From an uncultured Desulfatitalea sp. (GTDB lineage: Bacteria > Desulfobacterota > Desulfobacteria > Desulfobacterales > Desulfosarcinaceae): a stretch of 64,000 nt of DNA. A program made the translations under genes and the position numbers. Positions within the stretch are counted from its first letter, which is position 1; every line of letters starts with the position of its first letter. Location of the stretch: positions 62,001 through 126,000 of the forward strand of contig CALMNL010000008.1 of NCBI GenBank assembly GCA_937868765.1, written 5' to 3'. Below are positions 25,199-33,644 of the stretch, in pieces. The notes beneath the pieces were generated by a model, which was not told where the DNA came from, did no database searches, and saw only the letters and a program-made list of their open reading frames with translations.

Positions 25199-26440
25199 AT
25201 GAACGACATTTACATTATCGGCCTGGGTATGCTGCGCTTCGGCAAATACCCCGACCGGGACGTGCGCGACATGGCCCACGAGGCCATCCGCCTGGCGCTG
25301 GACGACGCCGGGCTGGCCAAGGCAGACATTCAGGCAGCTTTTTTCGCCAATACTTTCTGGGGCATGTTCGCCAACCAGCACTCCATCCGCGGCCAGGTGA
25401 TCCTGCGCTCCATGGGCATCCAGGCCATTCCGGTCACCAACGTGGAAAATGCGTGTGCCGGGGCTTCGACCGCGCTGCACATGGCTTATACCGGCATCCG
25501 CGCGGGAATGTACGATGTGGCCCTGGCCGTGGGGTCGGAGAAGATCACCCATCCCAACAAGGCGCTCTCGCTGGGGGCCTATGCCTCGTGCATGGACGTG
25601 GGTAATTTCGAAACCCACATCCAGATGATCGAACGCGTGGGCCGCACCTTCGCCATCGAGATCCCGCCGGACCAGACACCGCCCGGTGACGGGCGCAGCA
25701 TTTTCATGGACGCCTATGCCATGGGCGCCCGGTGGCACATGAACCGTTTCGGATCGACCCAGCGGCAACTGGCCGTCATCTGCGCCAAGAACCACTTCCA
25801 TGGATCGCTCAACCCCATGTCCCAGTACCAGACCGACATGACCGTCGCGCAGGTGCTGGCGGACAAGCCCGTGGCCTACCCGCTCACCCGGGCCATGTGC
25901 GCCCCCGTGGGCGACGGGGCGGCCGCAGCGATCGTCTGCTCGGCGGCCTATCTGAAAAGGCTCAAAAACGCACGTCCGATCAAGATTCGTGCCTCGGTGC
26001 TCGGCACCGGCACCGATCGCGACCTGGACGGCCAGGACATCGGCGAACGGCTGGCCCATCAGGCCTATGCCCTGGCCGGCGTGGACCCGGCCGACATCAG
26101 TCTGGCCGAACTGCATGACGCCACCGCCTACGGTGAACTGCATCAGACCGAGGCCATGGGATTCTGTCCGGCCGGTGAAGGGGGGCCCTGGGCCGAAAGC
26201 GGCGCCACCCGCCTGGGCGGCAAACAGCCGGTGAACACCAGCGGCGGCCTGGAGTGCCGCGGTCATCCCATTGGGGCTTCCGGGTTGGCCCAGATTTATG
26301 AAATCGGGCTTCAACTGCGCGGCGCGGCCGGCCGCCGCCAGGTGGACGGCGCCCGCCTGGGCCTGGCGGAAAACGGCGGCGGCAACATCGGCGTGGAAGA
26401 GGCGGCCATGTGCATTCATATTCTGGAAGGCGTCCAATAG
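25199..26440 (+). CDS. Thiolase-family protein (SCP-x/lipid-transfer type)
   Basis: 413 residues. Thiolase superfamily of the non-condensing SCP-x-like branch. The nucleophile Cys is in NVENACAGASTALHMA, His-containing HDATAYGELHQTEAMG lies in the second half, and SGGLECRGHPIGASG is the C-terminal active-site loop. It would cleave a beta-ketoacyl-CoA with CoA. ATG 25199 follows AGAGGAG. Last gene of the operon; a terminator comes shortly after. SCP-x thiolases often work with SCP2 domains, and an SCP2 protein is the first gene of this operon. Confidence 0.87.
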   Translation: MNDIYIIGLGMLRFGKYPDRDVRDMAHEAIRLALDDAGLAKADIQAAFFANTFWGMFANQHSIRGQVILRSMGIQAIPVTNVENACAGASTALHMAYTGIRAGMYDVALAVGSEKITHPNKALSLGAYASCMDVGNFETHIQMIERVGRTFAIEIPPDQTPPGDGRSIFMDAYAMGARWHMNRFGSTQRQLAVICAKNHFHGSLNPMSQYQTDMTVAQVLADKPVAYPLTRAMCAPVGDGAAAAIVCSAAYLKRLKNARPIKIRASVLGTGTDRDLDGQDIGERLAHQAYALAGVDPADISLAELHDATAYGELHQTEAMGFCPAGEGGPWAESGATRLGGKQPVNTSGGLECRGHPIGASGLAQIYEIGLQLRGAAGRRQVDGARLGLAENGGGNIGVEEAAMCIHILEGVQ

Positions 26441-26460
26441 AACCGGCTTATGCACCCATA

Positions 26461-26543
26461 CCGGCAGAGCGGTGGGGGGGCGCCGCTCTGCCGGTTCCGA
26501 AGAAAAAAAGGGATGTGCGGGAAGCACACCCCTTTTCTTTTTT
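26461..26543 (+). terminator. Terminator of the acyl-CoA operon (two hairpins)
   Basis: First hairpin: CCGGCAGAGCGG (26461-26472) with CCGCTCTGCCGG (26483-26494). Second: AAAAGGG(A)TGTGC with GCACACCCCTTTT (about 26505-26536), followed by TTCTTTTTT. The second has the A/T-flanked form of a bidirectional terminator and may also serve the convergent chemotaxis gene. Confidence 0.8.
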
Positions 26544-26639
26544 CATTCGAGTTTCGATTGCGATTATTGAGTATTGGAAGAGCGATTAAGGTCCGTTGCG
26601 AACTTCTGGATCAGGGGTTTCAACGGTCGCCCTCATCTT

Positions 26640-28358
26640 TCAATTGATGGAAAACTGCTCTGCCAGACCCTTGAGTTGTTCTGAAAGCCTGGCAAGGTCC
26701 TCCGCGCTCAGATTGAGTTGAGCGCTGCTGTTGGCGATTTCGCCGGCCATTTGCTTCACACCGGCCATCTCCCGGGTAATGTTGCCGGCCAGATTCGAGC
26801 TGCGGCTCACGTTCTCATTCACTTCATGAATGCCGCTGGAGGCCTGCCCGATGTTGGCCGCGATCTCCTTGGTGGCCGAAGACTGCTCCTCGACCGCCGA
26901 GGCGATATTGGCCACCAGATCGTTGACCTGGTTGATGACCTTGGTAATCGTGCCCATCTGGGCTACCGTCGCGGAGGTTGTCCCTTGTATATTTTCGATT
27001 TGTGCCCGGATATCCTGGGTGGCCGCGGCCGTCTGTTTGGCCAGTTCTTTGATTTCATTGGCCACGACGGCGAATCCCTTTCCGGCTTCTCCGGCGCGGG
27101 CAGCCTCGATGGTGGCATTGAGGGCCAGCAGGTTGACCTGCTCGGAAATATCCGTAATGGCCTCGACGACTTTGCCGATGGATTGGGCGGCTTGGCCCAG
27201 CTCGTTCATGCGACTGGAGGCAACGGACGTCTGACTGGCGGCCTGATCGGAAATGCCGCGCGCTTTCTCTGCATTCTGGGCGATCTCGCTGATCGTCGCT
27301 GACATCTCTTCGGCGGATGCCGCCACCATGTTCGTGTTCGTGGAAGATTGCTCCATGGCCGAAGCCACGCTGTTCATATTGCTGCTCATCTTTTCGGCGG
27401 CACTTTGTACGTCGCTGGATTTGTTGGAGGCTTGCGCCGAGCTGCGGGAGAGGTGTGCGGAAATTTCGGAAAGTTCCGTAGAGGAGGCGTTGATCCTGCG
27501 GATGCCGTCGACCACGGCACTAATCATCTGTCGCAGGGAACGGGTCATGCTGTTCAGGGCGTCGGCCATCTGCCCAAGTTCATCTTTATTTTTGATCTTG
27601 AGTTCATTGCAAAAGTTTCCTTTGGACATGGTTTTTGCGAACTCGACGGTGTGCTTGAGCGGCACGGTAATCGTCCGGGTCGTAAACCAGCCGATGGCTG
27701 CCAGCAGGAGGATTACCGCGAAAGACAAAAACAGGAAAAGATTCCTGATAACCGCTGAAAAATGCCTGGAAATATCATCCAGGGCACCATGAAAGGAACT
27801 TAAAAGGTTCAATAGTTCGGGAGACGAACTCAGGGCCAGCAGCTCCTGCTTGCGCCGCTCCTCTGGATTTTGCGTCTGCGCTTTGACCAGATCCCGCCAT
27901 TTGCTTGTAATGGCATTGGCACTGTCGGTGACTTTGACCAGCTTTTCCCGCAGCGGATTGCCTTTGAGTGTTTTTAAGAGCTGAGCGGATTTTCCGCTGG
28001 CTTCTAGGTCTCCATAATTTTTGGTAAAGGAGGCAGCCGCCTCGTTTACCGATTGGCCCTGATTGAGATACCTGTGCAAAGCACCTATGGAGCCGTCCAG
28101 AAGGACTAATCTGTTTACTTTTTCAGCCAGTTGCTGAAGCGCTGCCGAGCTGCCGGATGTGGCATATCGATTGGTTTCGGCAATGGCCTGATAGACAATG
28201 ATTTCATAGGTGTAGCCAGCCTTCGCGATGTCCGCGATTCCGGCGATTTGCTTGAAAAATGCGAAGCTCGCACCGACGATGACAGCGACCGCCACCAGGG
28301 CGATGATGATCAGACCGGCAATTCTTTTCCCCACAGACCCGACGAATATGGCTTTCAT
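26640..28358 (-). CDS. Methyl-accepting chemotaxis protein
   Basis: 572 residues. One N-terminal membrane helix (residues 12-33), a periplasmic helical sensor domain (about 35-205), a second helix (about 210-230), a HAMP domain, then the cytoplasmic signalling coiled coil with the hairpin tip [23 protein letters not shown]. It relays a ligand signal to CheA/CheW. The C-terminus lacks a pentapeptide tether. ATG 28356-28358 is chosen; the longer open frame adds an unlikely tail. A sigma28-like promoter is upstream, and no che genes are adjacent. Confidence 0.93.
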   Translation of the reverse strand: MKAIFVGSVGKRIAGLIIIALVAVAVIVGASFAFFKQIAGIADIAKAGYTYEIIVYQAIAETNRYATSGSSAALQQLAEKVNRLVLLDGSIGALHRYLNQGQSVNEAAASFTKNYGDLEASGKSAQLLKTLKGNPLREKLVKVTDSANAITSKWRDLVKAQTQNPEERRKQELLALSSSPELLNLLSSFHGALDDISRHFSAVIRNLFLFLSFAVILLLAAIGWFTTRTITVPLKHTVEFAKTMSKGNFCNELKIKNKDELGQMADALNSMTRSLRQMISAVVDGIRRINASSTELSEISAHLSRSSAQASNKSSDVQSAAEKMSSNMNSVASAMEQSSTNTNMVAASAEEMSATISEIAQNAEKARGISDQAASQTSVASSRMNELGQAAQSIGKVVEAITDISEQVNLLALNATIEAARAGEAGKGFAVVANEIKELAKQTAAATQDIRAQIENIQGTTSATVAQMGTITKVINQVNDLVANIASAVEEQSSATKEIAANIGQASSGIHEVNENVSRSSNLAGNITREMAGVKQMAGEIANSSAQLNLSAEDLARLSEQLKGLAEQFSIN

Positions 28359-28425
28359 GAGACCCCCGCAAAAACCAGCTTTTGATGCACGCGCTGAAAA
28401 CGCTCGTGATTTATATAATCTATCA

Positions 28426-28452
28426 GTATCGTCCGTTATCGCGATTTCTTGA
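28426..28452 (-). promoter_or_regulatory. sigma28 (FliA)-type promoter for the chemotaxis receptor
   Basis: Minus strand: TCAA (28449-28452), exactly 15 bp, GACGATAC (28426-28433), compared with the consensus TAAA-N15-GCCGATAA. It lies 68 bp upstream of the receptor start. The gene class fits the flagellar regulon. Confidence 0.5.
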
Positions 28453-28554
28453 ATTTTTTGCCGCACACCGCGCGCCTTCTTCGAGGCGGGGATGTTTATA
28501 GCAGAAGAAAAAAGCCCTGAACCTGGCGGGAGCCGGCGGTCGGTCGTCGTCTGG

Positions 28555-28597
28555 GAAAAAAAGAAGGGGTTGCAGAACGATGTATGCAACCCCTTTC
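28555..28597 (-). terminator. Terminator after tRNA-Gln
   Basis: Minus strand stem AAGGGGTTGCA / TGCAACCCCTT with a 10-base loop (28564-28595), then CTTTTTTT. Clear intrinsic terminator for the gltX-tRNA unit. Confidence 0.85.
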
Positions 28598-28606
28598 ATG
28601 CTGTTT

Positions 28607-28680
28607 TGGCTGGGGGACGAGGATTCGAACCTCGGCAGACGGAGTCAGAGTCCGTAGTCCTACCGCTAGACGATCCCCCA
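28607..28680 (-). tRNA. tRNA-Gln, anticodon CTG
   Basis: Folds as a full cloverleaf on the minus strand. The acceptor arms TGGGGGA and TCCCCCA are followed by discriminator G and an encoded CCA (28607-28609). The T arm contains GGTTCGAATCC. The anticodon stem ACGGA/TCCGT carries loop CTCTGAC, giving anticodon CTG (28646-28648). It lies 51 bp after gltX on the same strand and is followed by a terminator. Confidence 0.93.
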
Positions 28681-28731
28681 GCGAAGTGCCCCGTACATAA
28701 TGAAAACAGGGGCGTGAGTCAAGGGGTTTCC

Positions 28732-30135
28732 TTATCCCCTTTTCTCGATATATTCGATTGCCCGCGCCAATCGCGCCAGCACCCGTTCCTTGCCCAGGAC
28801 CACCATGATCTCGAAGATGCCGGGGCTGACGGTGGTGCCGGTCAACGCCACGCGCAGGGGCTGGGCGATCTTGCCCAGCTTGATCTGGAAGGTTTCCATC
28901 ACCTGCAGAAAGACCGTTTCCAGATCCTTTTCGCCGAAGGAGGTCAGTGCCGAAAGCCGATCGGCCAAGGCGCGGAGCCACTCCAGAACCTCGGGTTTGA
29001 GAAACTTCCCGGCCGTCTGGTCGTCGAGCGCCACCGGTTCGGTGTAGTAGAAATGGGCCTGCCGGGCCATCTCTTCCAGCGTTTTGCTGCGCGCCTGCAA
29101 GGTGGCGATGGCCCCGTGCAGGTAGGCATCGTCCGTGGCGTTCAAGCCCTGGGCCTGCATGAAGGGCAGCAGATGGCGCGCCAGGGCCTGGGGCGCTGTC
29201 GCCTTGATGTGATCGGCGTTCAAGGCGCTGAGTTTGACCGCATCGAAAATGCCGGCCGATTTGCCCACGCGGTCCAGGGTGAACTTTTCGATGAGTTCGG
29301 CCCGGGTGAAGAACTCCTGGTCGCCGTAGGACCATCCCAGGCGGGCCAGAAAGTTGATGAAGGCATCGGGCAGCAGGCCCATGTCGCGGTAAGCCGTCAC
29401 CGAGGTGGCCCCATGGCGCTTGGACAGGCGCGTGCGATCGGGGCCCAGCACCATGGGCACGTGGGCGAAGACCGGCAGCGGCTGATTCAGGGCGTTGTAG
29501 ATCAGGATCTGCTTGGGGGTGTTCATCACGTGGTCGTCGCCGCGGATGATGGTGTTGATCTGCATGGTGACGTCGTCCACCACGGCGGCGAAATTATAGG
29601 TGGGCATGCCGTCACTGCGGCGCAGCACGAAGTCGTCCAATTCGTCGTTGGCAAAGACGATATCCCCTTTGACCGCATCCGGTACCAGCGTGGCGCCCGT
29701 GGACGGTGCCTTGAAGCGCACCACCGACCCGGGGCAGGCGGCCAATCCCTTTTCCCGGCAGGTGCCGTCGTAGCGGGGCTTGTCGCCGGTGGCCCGGGCC
29801 TTTTCGCGCATGGCTTCGATCTGCTCGGGGGTGCAGGTGCAATGGTAGGCATGTCCTTCGGCCACCAGTCGGTCGATGTGGGCATTGTACACATCCAGTC
29901 GCTGGCTCTGGAAGAAGGGTCCTTCGTCCCAGTCGATCTCCAGCCAGCGCAAGGCATCGAAGATGGCCTGGACCGAGGGCTCGGTGGAGCGCACCTGGTC
30001 GGTATCCTCGATGCGCAAAATGAAGGTGCCGCCCGTGTGTCGGGCATACAACCAGTTGAAGAGTGCCGTGCGCGCGCCGCCCACATGCAGGTAGCCGGTG
30101 GGGCTCGGGGCAAAGCGGGTTCTTATAAAAGCCAT
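28732..30135 (-). CDS. gltX: Glutamyl-tRNA synthetase
   Basis: 467 residues, normal for bacterial GluRS. Class I signature FAPSPTGYLHVGGARTALFNW and the KMSKS equivalent RLSKRHGATS are intact. HCTC near 98-101 and a later CRE resemble the zinc-binding insertion. It charges tRNA-Glu, and in bacteria without GlnRS it also mischarges tRNA-Gln, which GatCAB then amidates. A tRNA-Gln gene directly downstream on the same strand is suggestive, but whether this enzyme is non-discriminating cannot be told here. ATG 30133-30135. Confidence 0.96.
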   Translation of the reverse strand: MAFIRTRFAPSPTGYLHVGGARTALFNWLYARHTGGTFILRIEDTDQVRSTEPSVQAIFDALRWLEIDWDEGPFFQSQRLDVYNAHIDRLVAEGHAYHCTCTPEQIEAMREKARATGDKPRYDGTCREKGLAACPGSVVRFKAPSTGATLVPDAVKGDIVFANDELDDFVLRRSDGMPTYNFAAVVDDVTMQINTIIRGDDHVMNTPKQILIYNALNQPLPVFAHVPMVLGPDRTRLSKRHGATSVTAYRDMGLLPDAFINFLARLGWSYGDQEFFTRAELIEKFTLDRVGKSAGIFDAVKLSALNADHIKATAPQALARHLLPFMQAQGLNATDDAYLHGAIATLQARSKTLEEMARQAHFYYTEPVALDDQTAGKFLKPEVLEWLRALADRLSALTSFGEKDLETVFLQVMETFQIKLGKIAQPLRVALTGTTVSPGIFEIMVVLGKERVLARLARAIEYIEKRG

Positions 30136-30516
30136 TGTTTTAATTTCCTTTTCAGGCGATTTGCTTTTTGCTCCAGGAGGGACGAGGTGAACTAGTCAAA
30201 CCGGCAGATTTCAGGGCCCGGGGCGCATCGGATCTCATGGCCTCCACCTGCGCCGGCCCCGCCTCGCCATCCCGCCTGCGTGGATCGAATCCACACCTTC
30301 CGGCCGGCCTTTGTTAATGGTCTGAAGAGCCTATGCCTGCTTGCGGCGGCCACCGGAAAAACATGCTTCATAACACATCGCCGTTGGGCTCACAAGCGGA
30401 CCTGGGATAAAACTCCTTGACAAGCCGGCTCAAGTTAACTACTAGATGCTTTCGCCTACGGTGGTGAAGAAAAGATTTTAATTGAATAACAAATAGATAC
30501 ATTTTGGAGATGACTC
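30136..30516. other. Intergenic region between gltX and rpmF
   Basis: About 380 bp. It contains the start region of gltX and a likely rpmF promoter (30417-30445). The middle is GC-rich and can form short hairpins, but I recognise no RNA gene or coding sequence in it. Confidence 0.55.
30417..30445 (+). promoter_or_regulatory. Probable promoter of the rpmF-fab operon
   Basis: TTGACA (30417-30422), 17-bp spacer, TACTAG (30440-30445). The -35 is perfect; the -10 matches three of six positions. It lies about 70 bp before rpmF. Confidence 0.5.
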
Positions 30517-30699
30517 ATGGGCCTACCAAAGCATAAGATTTCCAAGTCAAGACGCGACAAACGGCGCACCCATCAGAAAAAGGACGTTCCCAACCTGGCC
30601 ACCTGTCCGGAATGCGGCGAAGCGATTCAACCACATCATGCATGCCCCAGTTGCGGCGCATACAAAGGCCGCACGGCGGTCGAAACCGAAAAAGAATAA
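30517..30699 (+). CDS. rpmF: 50S ribosomal protein bL32
   Basis: 60 residues. Typical bL32: the N-terminus MGLPKHKISKSRRDKRRTHQ and a zinc site CPECGE...CPSCGA (C+ form). It is a structural protein of the large ribosomal subunit. In many bacteria rpmF heads the fatty-acid synthesis cluster, as here, although the next gene is an acyl-CoA dehydrogenase rather than plsX. Confidence 0.97.
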   Translation: MGLPKHKISKSRRDKRRTHQKKDVPNLATCPECGEAIQPHHACPSCGAYKGRTAVETEKE

Positions 30700-30739
30700 T
30701 TTCGGCACCACAAGCTGTCTTATCTAAGGAAGCGTATCG

Positions 30740-32386
30740 ATGAATGAGAACGCCTACCGCGGTTTAGATCTCGAGTCCCGCCAGATGGTCGTGGAAACAG
30801 TCCGGCAGTTGCGCAAGAAGCTGTTGACCAAGGAAAATATTCTGGCGTGGGACAAAGAGGAAATTTTCCCCGAAGCCCAGATCCGCGAAATGCTCGGGCC
30901 GGATATCGGCCTGCAGCTGTTGTTCATCCCCGAAGAATTCGGGGGCATGGGCGGCGGGGCCCGGGACTGCTGCAAGGTGGTCCAGGAGATGGCCAAAATC
31001 TGTCTGGGGGTGGCCACCGGTTTCTTTGCCATCCAATTGGGCGCCGACCCCATCCTGGTGGGCGCCACCGATGAGCAGAAAGAGAAGTGGCTGGGCCGCA
31101 TCGCCGAGGGCAACTCCCTGGTGGCCTATGCCGTGACCGAGCCGGGGGCCGGCAGCAATCTCGCTTCGCTTAAGACCAAAGCCGTGCCGGTGACCGATGC
31201 CGACGGCCGCATCACGGGATACAAGATCACCGGCAACAAGCAGTTCATCTCCACCGGCGGTTATGCCGACTTCGTGACCGTGCTGGCGGAAGCGCCCGAG
31301 GGCCATACCTTTTTCATCGTCGAAAAAGGGACCCCGGGCTTCAAGCAGCACAAGGGCGAGGAAAAGCACGGCATCCGCGCCTCCAACACCTCGCCGCTGA
31401 CCTTCGACGACGTCTTCGTGCCTGTCGAGAACCTCATCGGCGGCGAGCCGGGCAAGGGGCTCAAGCAGTCCAACGTGGTCTTCGGCTACACCCGGCTGAT
31501 GGTGGCCTCCATGGCCCTGGGTGCCGGCGAGGCGGCCCTTGAGATCGCCATCCCCTACGCCAAGGAGCGCATCCAGTTCGGTTCGCCCCTTTCCGAAAAG
31601 CAGGGCTACACCCACAAACTCATCGTGCCCAACGTGGTGCGCCTGGCGGCGGCCGATGCGTACATCGACGAAGTCGCCGAATTGCTGGACAGCAAGGAAG
31701 AGGATCTGCAGGTGGAAGGCTCCATCGGCAAGCTCTTCGCCACCGAGGCAGCCGACCGCGCAGCCAACGACTGCATCCAGGCCCTGGGCGGATATGGCTA
31801 TATCCGGGAGTTCGGCGTCGAGAAGATCAAGCGTGACGTGAAGATCACCTGTATCTACGAAGGTACCAGCGAGATCCAGCAGAGCATCATCAGCACCTTC
31901 CGCTGGAAGAGCAGCCGCAAGAGCAAGGGCGAGTTCTACGGCCGCATGGCCGAAGAGATGGATCGGCTGGGCGCCGAAGTGTCCGATGCCGGTTGCCGCT
32001 TCTACGCCCTGGCGGCCCGGGCGCTGAACCGCACCGTCGACCTGGCCCACAACAACCGGCTCACCCGCCAGCAGGCGGTCATGTTCGCCCTGGCCGACAT
32101 GATGGCCTGGGTGGAAGTGGGGGGGGCCCTGGCCCGCAAAGCGGTCAAGCTGACCCAGGCCAACGAGGCCGATGCCGAAAAATACCGGGCCATGGCCCGC
32201 GTCTTTGCCGGTGAGGTGACTCAGTTGGTAGGCGAAAATGCCCTGAAGATCGCCATGAGCGGCGATCTTTCCCCTGCCGCGGCCCAGCAGCACCTGGCGG
32301 ATATCGCCTACACGGAGATGCTGGCCGGCCGGGCCAACTGGGCCAAGGACATGGACCGCATCGCGGATATCGTTTTCGAGAGGTAA
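30740..32386 (+). CDS. Acyl-CoA dehydrogenase in the fab operon
   Basis: 548 residues, longer than ordinary members (about 380) because of a C-terminal helical extension from about residue 400, as in very-long-chain types. YAVTEPGAGSNLASLKTKA and QFISTGGYADFVTVLAE are the flavin-domain motifs, and the catalytic Glu is in CIYEGTSEIQQS. It should oxidise an acyl thioester at C2-C3. It follows rpmF by 40 bp and precedes fabG by 2 bp, so it is part of the fatty-acid synthesis operon. That location raises the question of whether it acts on acyl-ACP, for example in unsaturated fatty-acid formation or as a reductase. This is inference. Confidence 0.9.
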   Translation: MNENAYRGLDLESRQMVVETVRQLRKKLLTKENILAWDKEEIFPEAQIREMLGPDIGLQLLFIPEEFGGMGGGARDCCKVVQEMAKICLGVATGFFAIQLGADPILVGATDEQKEKWLGRIAEGNSLVAYAVTEPGAGSNLASLKTKAVPVTDADGRITGYKITGNKQFISTGGYADFVTVLAEAPEGHTFFIVEKGTPGFKQHKGEEKHGIRASNTSPLTFDDVFVPVENLIGGEPGKGLKQSNVVFGYTRLMVASMALGAGEAALEIAIPYAKERIQFGSPLSEKQGYTHKLIVPNVVRLAAADAYIDEVAELLDSKEEDLQVEGSIGKLFATEAADRAANDCIQALGGYGYIREFGVEKIKRDVKITCIYEGTSEIQQSIISTFRWKSSRKSKGEFYGRMAEEMDRLGAEVSDAGCRFYALAARALNRTVDLAHNNRLTRQQAVMFALADMMAWVEVGGALARKAVKLTQANEADAEKYRAMARVFAGEVTQLVGENALKIAMSGDLSPAAAQQHLADIAYTEMLAGRANWAKDMDRIADIVFER

Positions 32387-32388
32387 CA

Positions 32389-33153
32389 ATGACCGAAAAT
32401 TCCCAACGCATCGTGGTGGTGACGGGCGGCTCCCGCGGTATCGGCCGGTGCATCTGCAAGGCCATGGCCGCACCGAACACCCGCATCTTTTTCAACTATT
32501 ATTCCCCCGCCGACCCCGAGGGCGAAAAGGCGGCTGCGGCCGAGACCATCGCCCAAGTGGGCCAACTGGGGTGCGAAGCCGTGGGCATCTGGGCCAACGT
32601 GGCCGTGCAGGCGGAAGTCGCCGGCTTTTTCGATCAGGTGATGGATGCCGCCGGTCGGGTGGACGTGCTGGTGAACAATGCCGGCATCACCCGGGACGGC
32701 CTGCTCGCCCGGATGAAAGAGGCGGACTGGGATGCCGTGCTCAACGTCAATCTCAAAGGACCGTTCCTGTGCACCCAGGTGGCGGCCCGCATCATGGCCA
32801 AGCAGCATGGCGGCCGGATCATCAACATATCTTCCATCGTGGGCGCCATCGGCAACATCGGCCAGGCCAACTACGTGGCGGCCAAGGCCGGCCTCATCGG
32901 CCTGACCAAGACCACCGCCAAGGAGTACGCCTCCCGGAACGTCACGGTCAACGCCGTGGCCCCCGGATTCATCGACACCGACATGACCGCCAGCCTGCCG
33001 GAAAAGGTCAAGACGCTCATGTTGGCTTCGATCCCCATGGCCCGTATGGGCCAGCCCGAAGAAGTGGCCGCCGTCGTGGCCTTCCTGGCCTCGGATGCGG
33101 CGGCCTACATGACCGGACAAGTGCTGCACGTCAACGGTGGCATGTTCATGTGA
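32389..33153 (+). CDS. fabG: 3-oxoacyl-ACP reductase
   Basis: 254 residues, short-chain dehydrogenase fold. NADPH-binding TGGSRGIGRCI at the N-terminus, NNAGITRDGLLARMKEADW typical of FabG, catalytic Ser in NISSIVGAIG and YVAAKAG with the Tyr-x3-Lys pair. Reduces 3-oxoacyl-ACP to 3-hydroxyacyl-ACP in fatty-acid elongation. It is 2 bp from the upstream dehydrogenase and followed by acpP. Confidence 0.94.
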   Translation: MTENSQRIVVVTGGSRGIGRCICKAMAAPNTRIFFNYYSPADPEGEKAAAAETIAQVGQLGCEAVGIWANVAVQAEVAGFFDQVMDAAGRVDVLVNNAGITRDGLLARMKEADWDAVLNVNLKGPFLCTQVAARIMAKQHGGRIINISSIVGAIGNIGQANYVAAKAGLIGLTKTTAKEYASRNVTVNAVAPGFIDTDMTASLPEKVKTLMLASIPMARMGQPEEVAAVVAFLASDAAAYMTGQVLHVNGGMFM

Positions 33154-33216
33154 TACCACAAAACCTGTCTATATGAATCGGCAGGTAGCGCTCATACCCT
33201 TGAAAGGAGAAAGCAG

Positions 33217-33444
33217 ATGTCGGTTGAAGATAAAATCAGAAAGATCATTAGCGAGAAGTTGAGTGTGGATCTGGAAGAAGTCGTTCCCGAAGCCTCTTTT
33301 GTGGATGATCTGGGGGCCGACTCCCTGGACCTGGTGGAACTGATTATGTCCATGGAAGAAGAGTTCGATATCGATATTTCCGATGAAGATGCCGAGAAGC
33401 TCGTCACTGTTAAGGACGCCATCGATTACATCAACTCCCATTGA
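33217..33444 (+). CDS. acpP: Acyl carrier protein
   Basis: 75 acidic residues. The phosphopantetheine serine is in [12 protein letters not shown] (Ser about 36). Carries growing acyl chains for FabG/FabF. Strong GAAAGGAG site. It lies between fabG and fabF. Confidence 0.97.
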   Translation: MSVEDKIRKIISEKLSVDLEEVVPEASFVDDLGADSLDLVELIMSMEEEFDIDISDEDAEKLVTVKDAIDYINSH

Positions 33445-33644
33445 TGCCTTGTGTCAAACAGGGTGTTTGCCGCGGGTGAACTCGCATTTCATCGTGCGCC
33501 ACCGCACCGGAGGGGGGATCACCGGATCGCCCGTTGATCCCGTCGGCGCGCCGCCCGCTCTGCCGCAAGGGGCCCTTCCGTCCGAACCGATGGGGGCCCC
33601 CGGTTTGTTCTTGATGCGTACCAGCGCCTTAGAAGGAGGTTCTT

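Noticed and set aside
23759-26527. A 922-codon minus-strand frame opposite the dehydrogenase and thiolase genes
   Set aside because: Antisense shadow of two recognised enzymes, biased composition, no ribosome site.
30286-30305. tRNA T-arm-like sequence (GTGGATCGAATCCAC) between gltX and rpmF
   Set aside because: No acceptor, D or anticodon arm can be built around it; probably chance.
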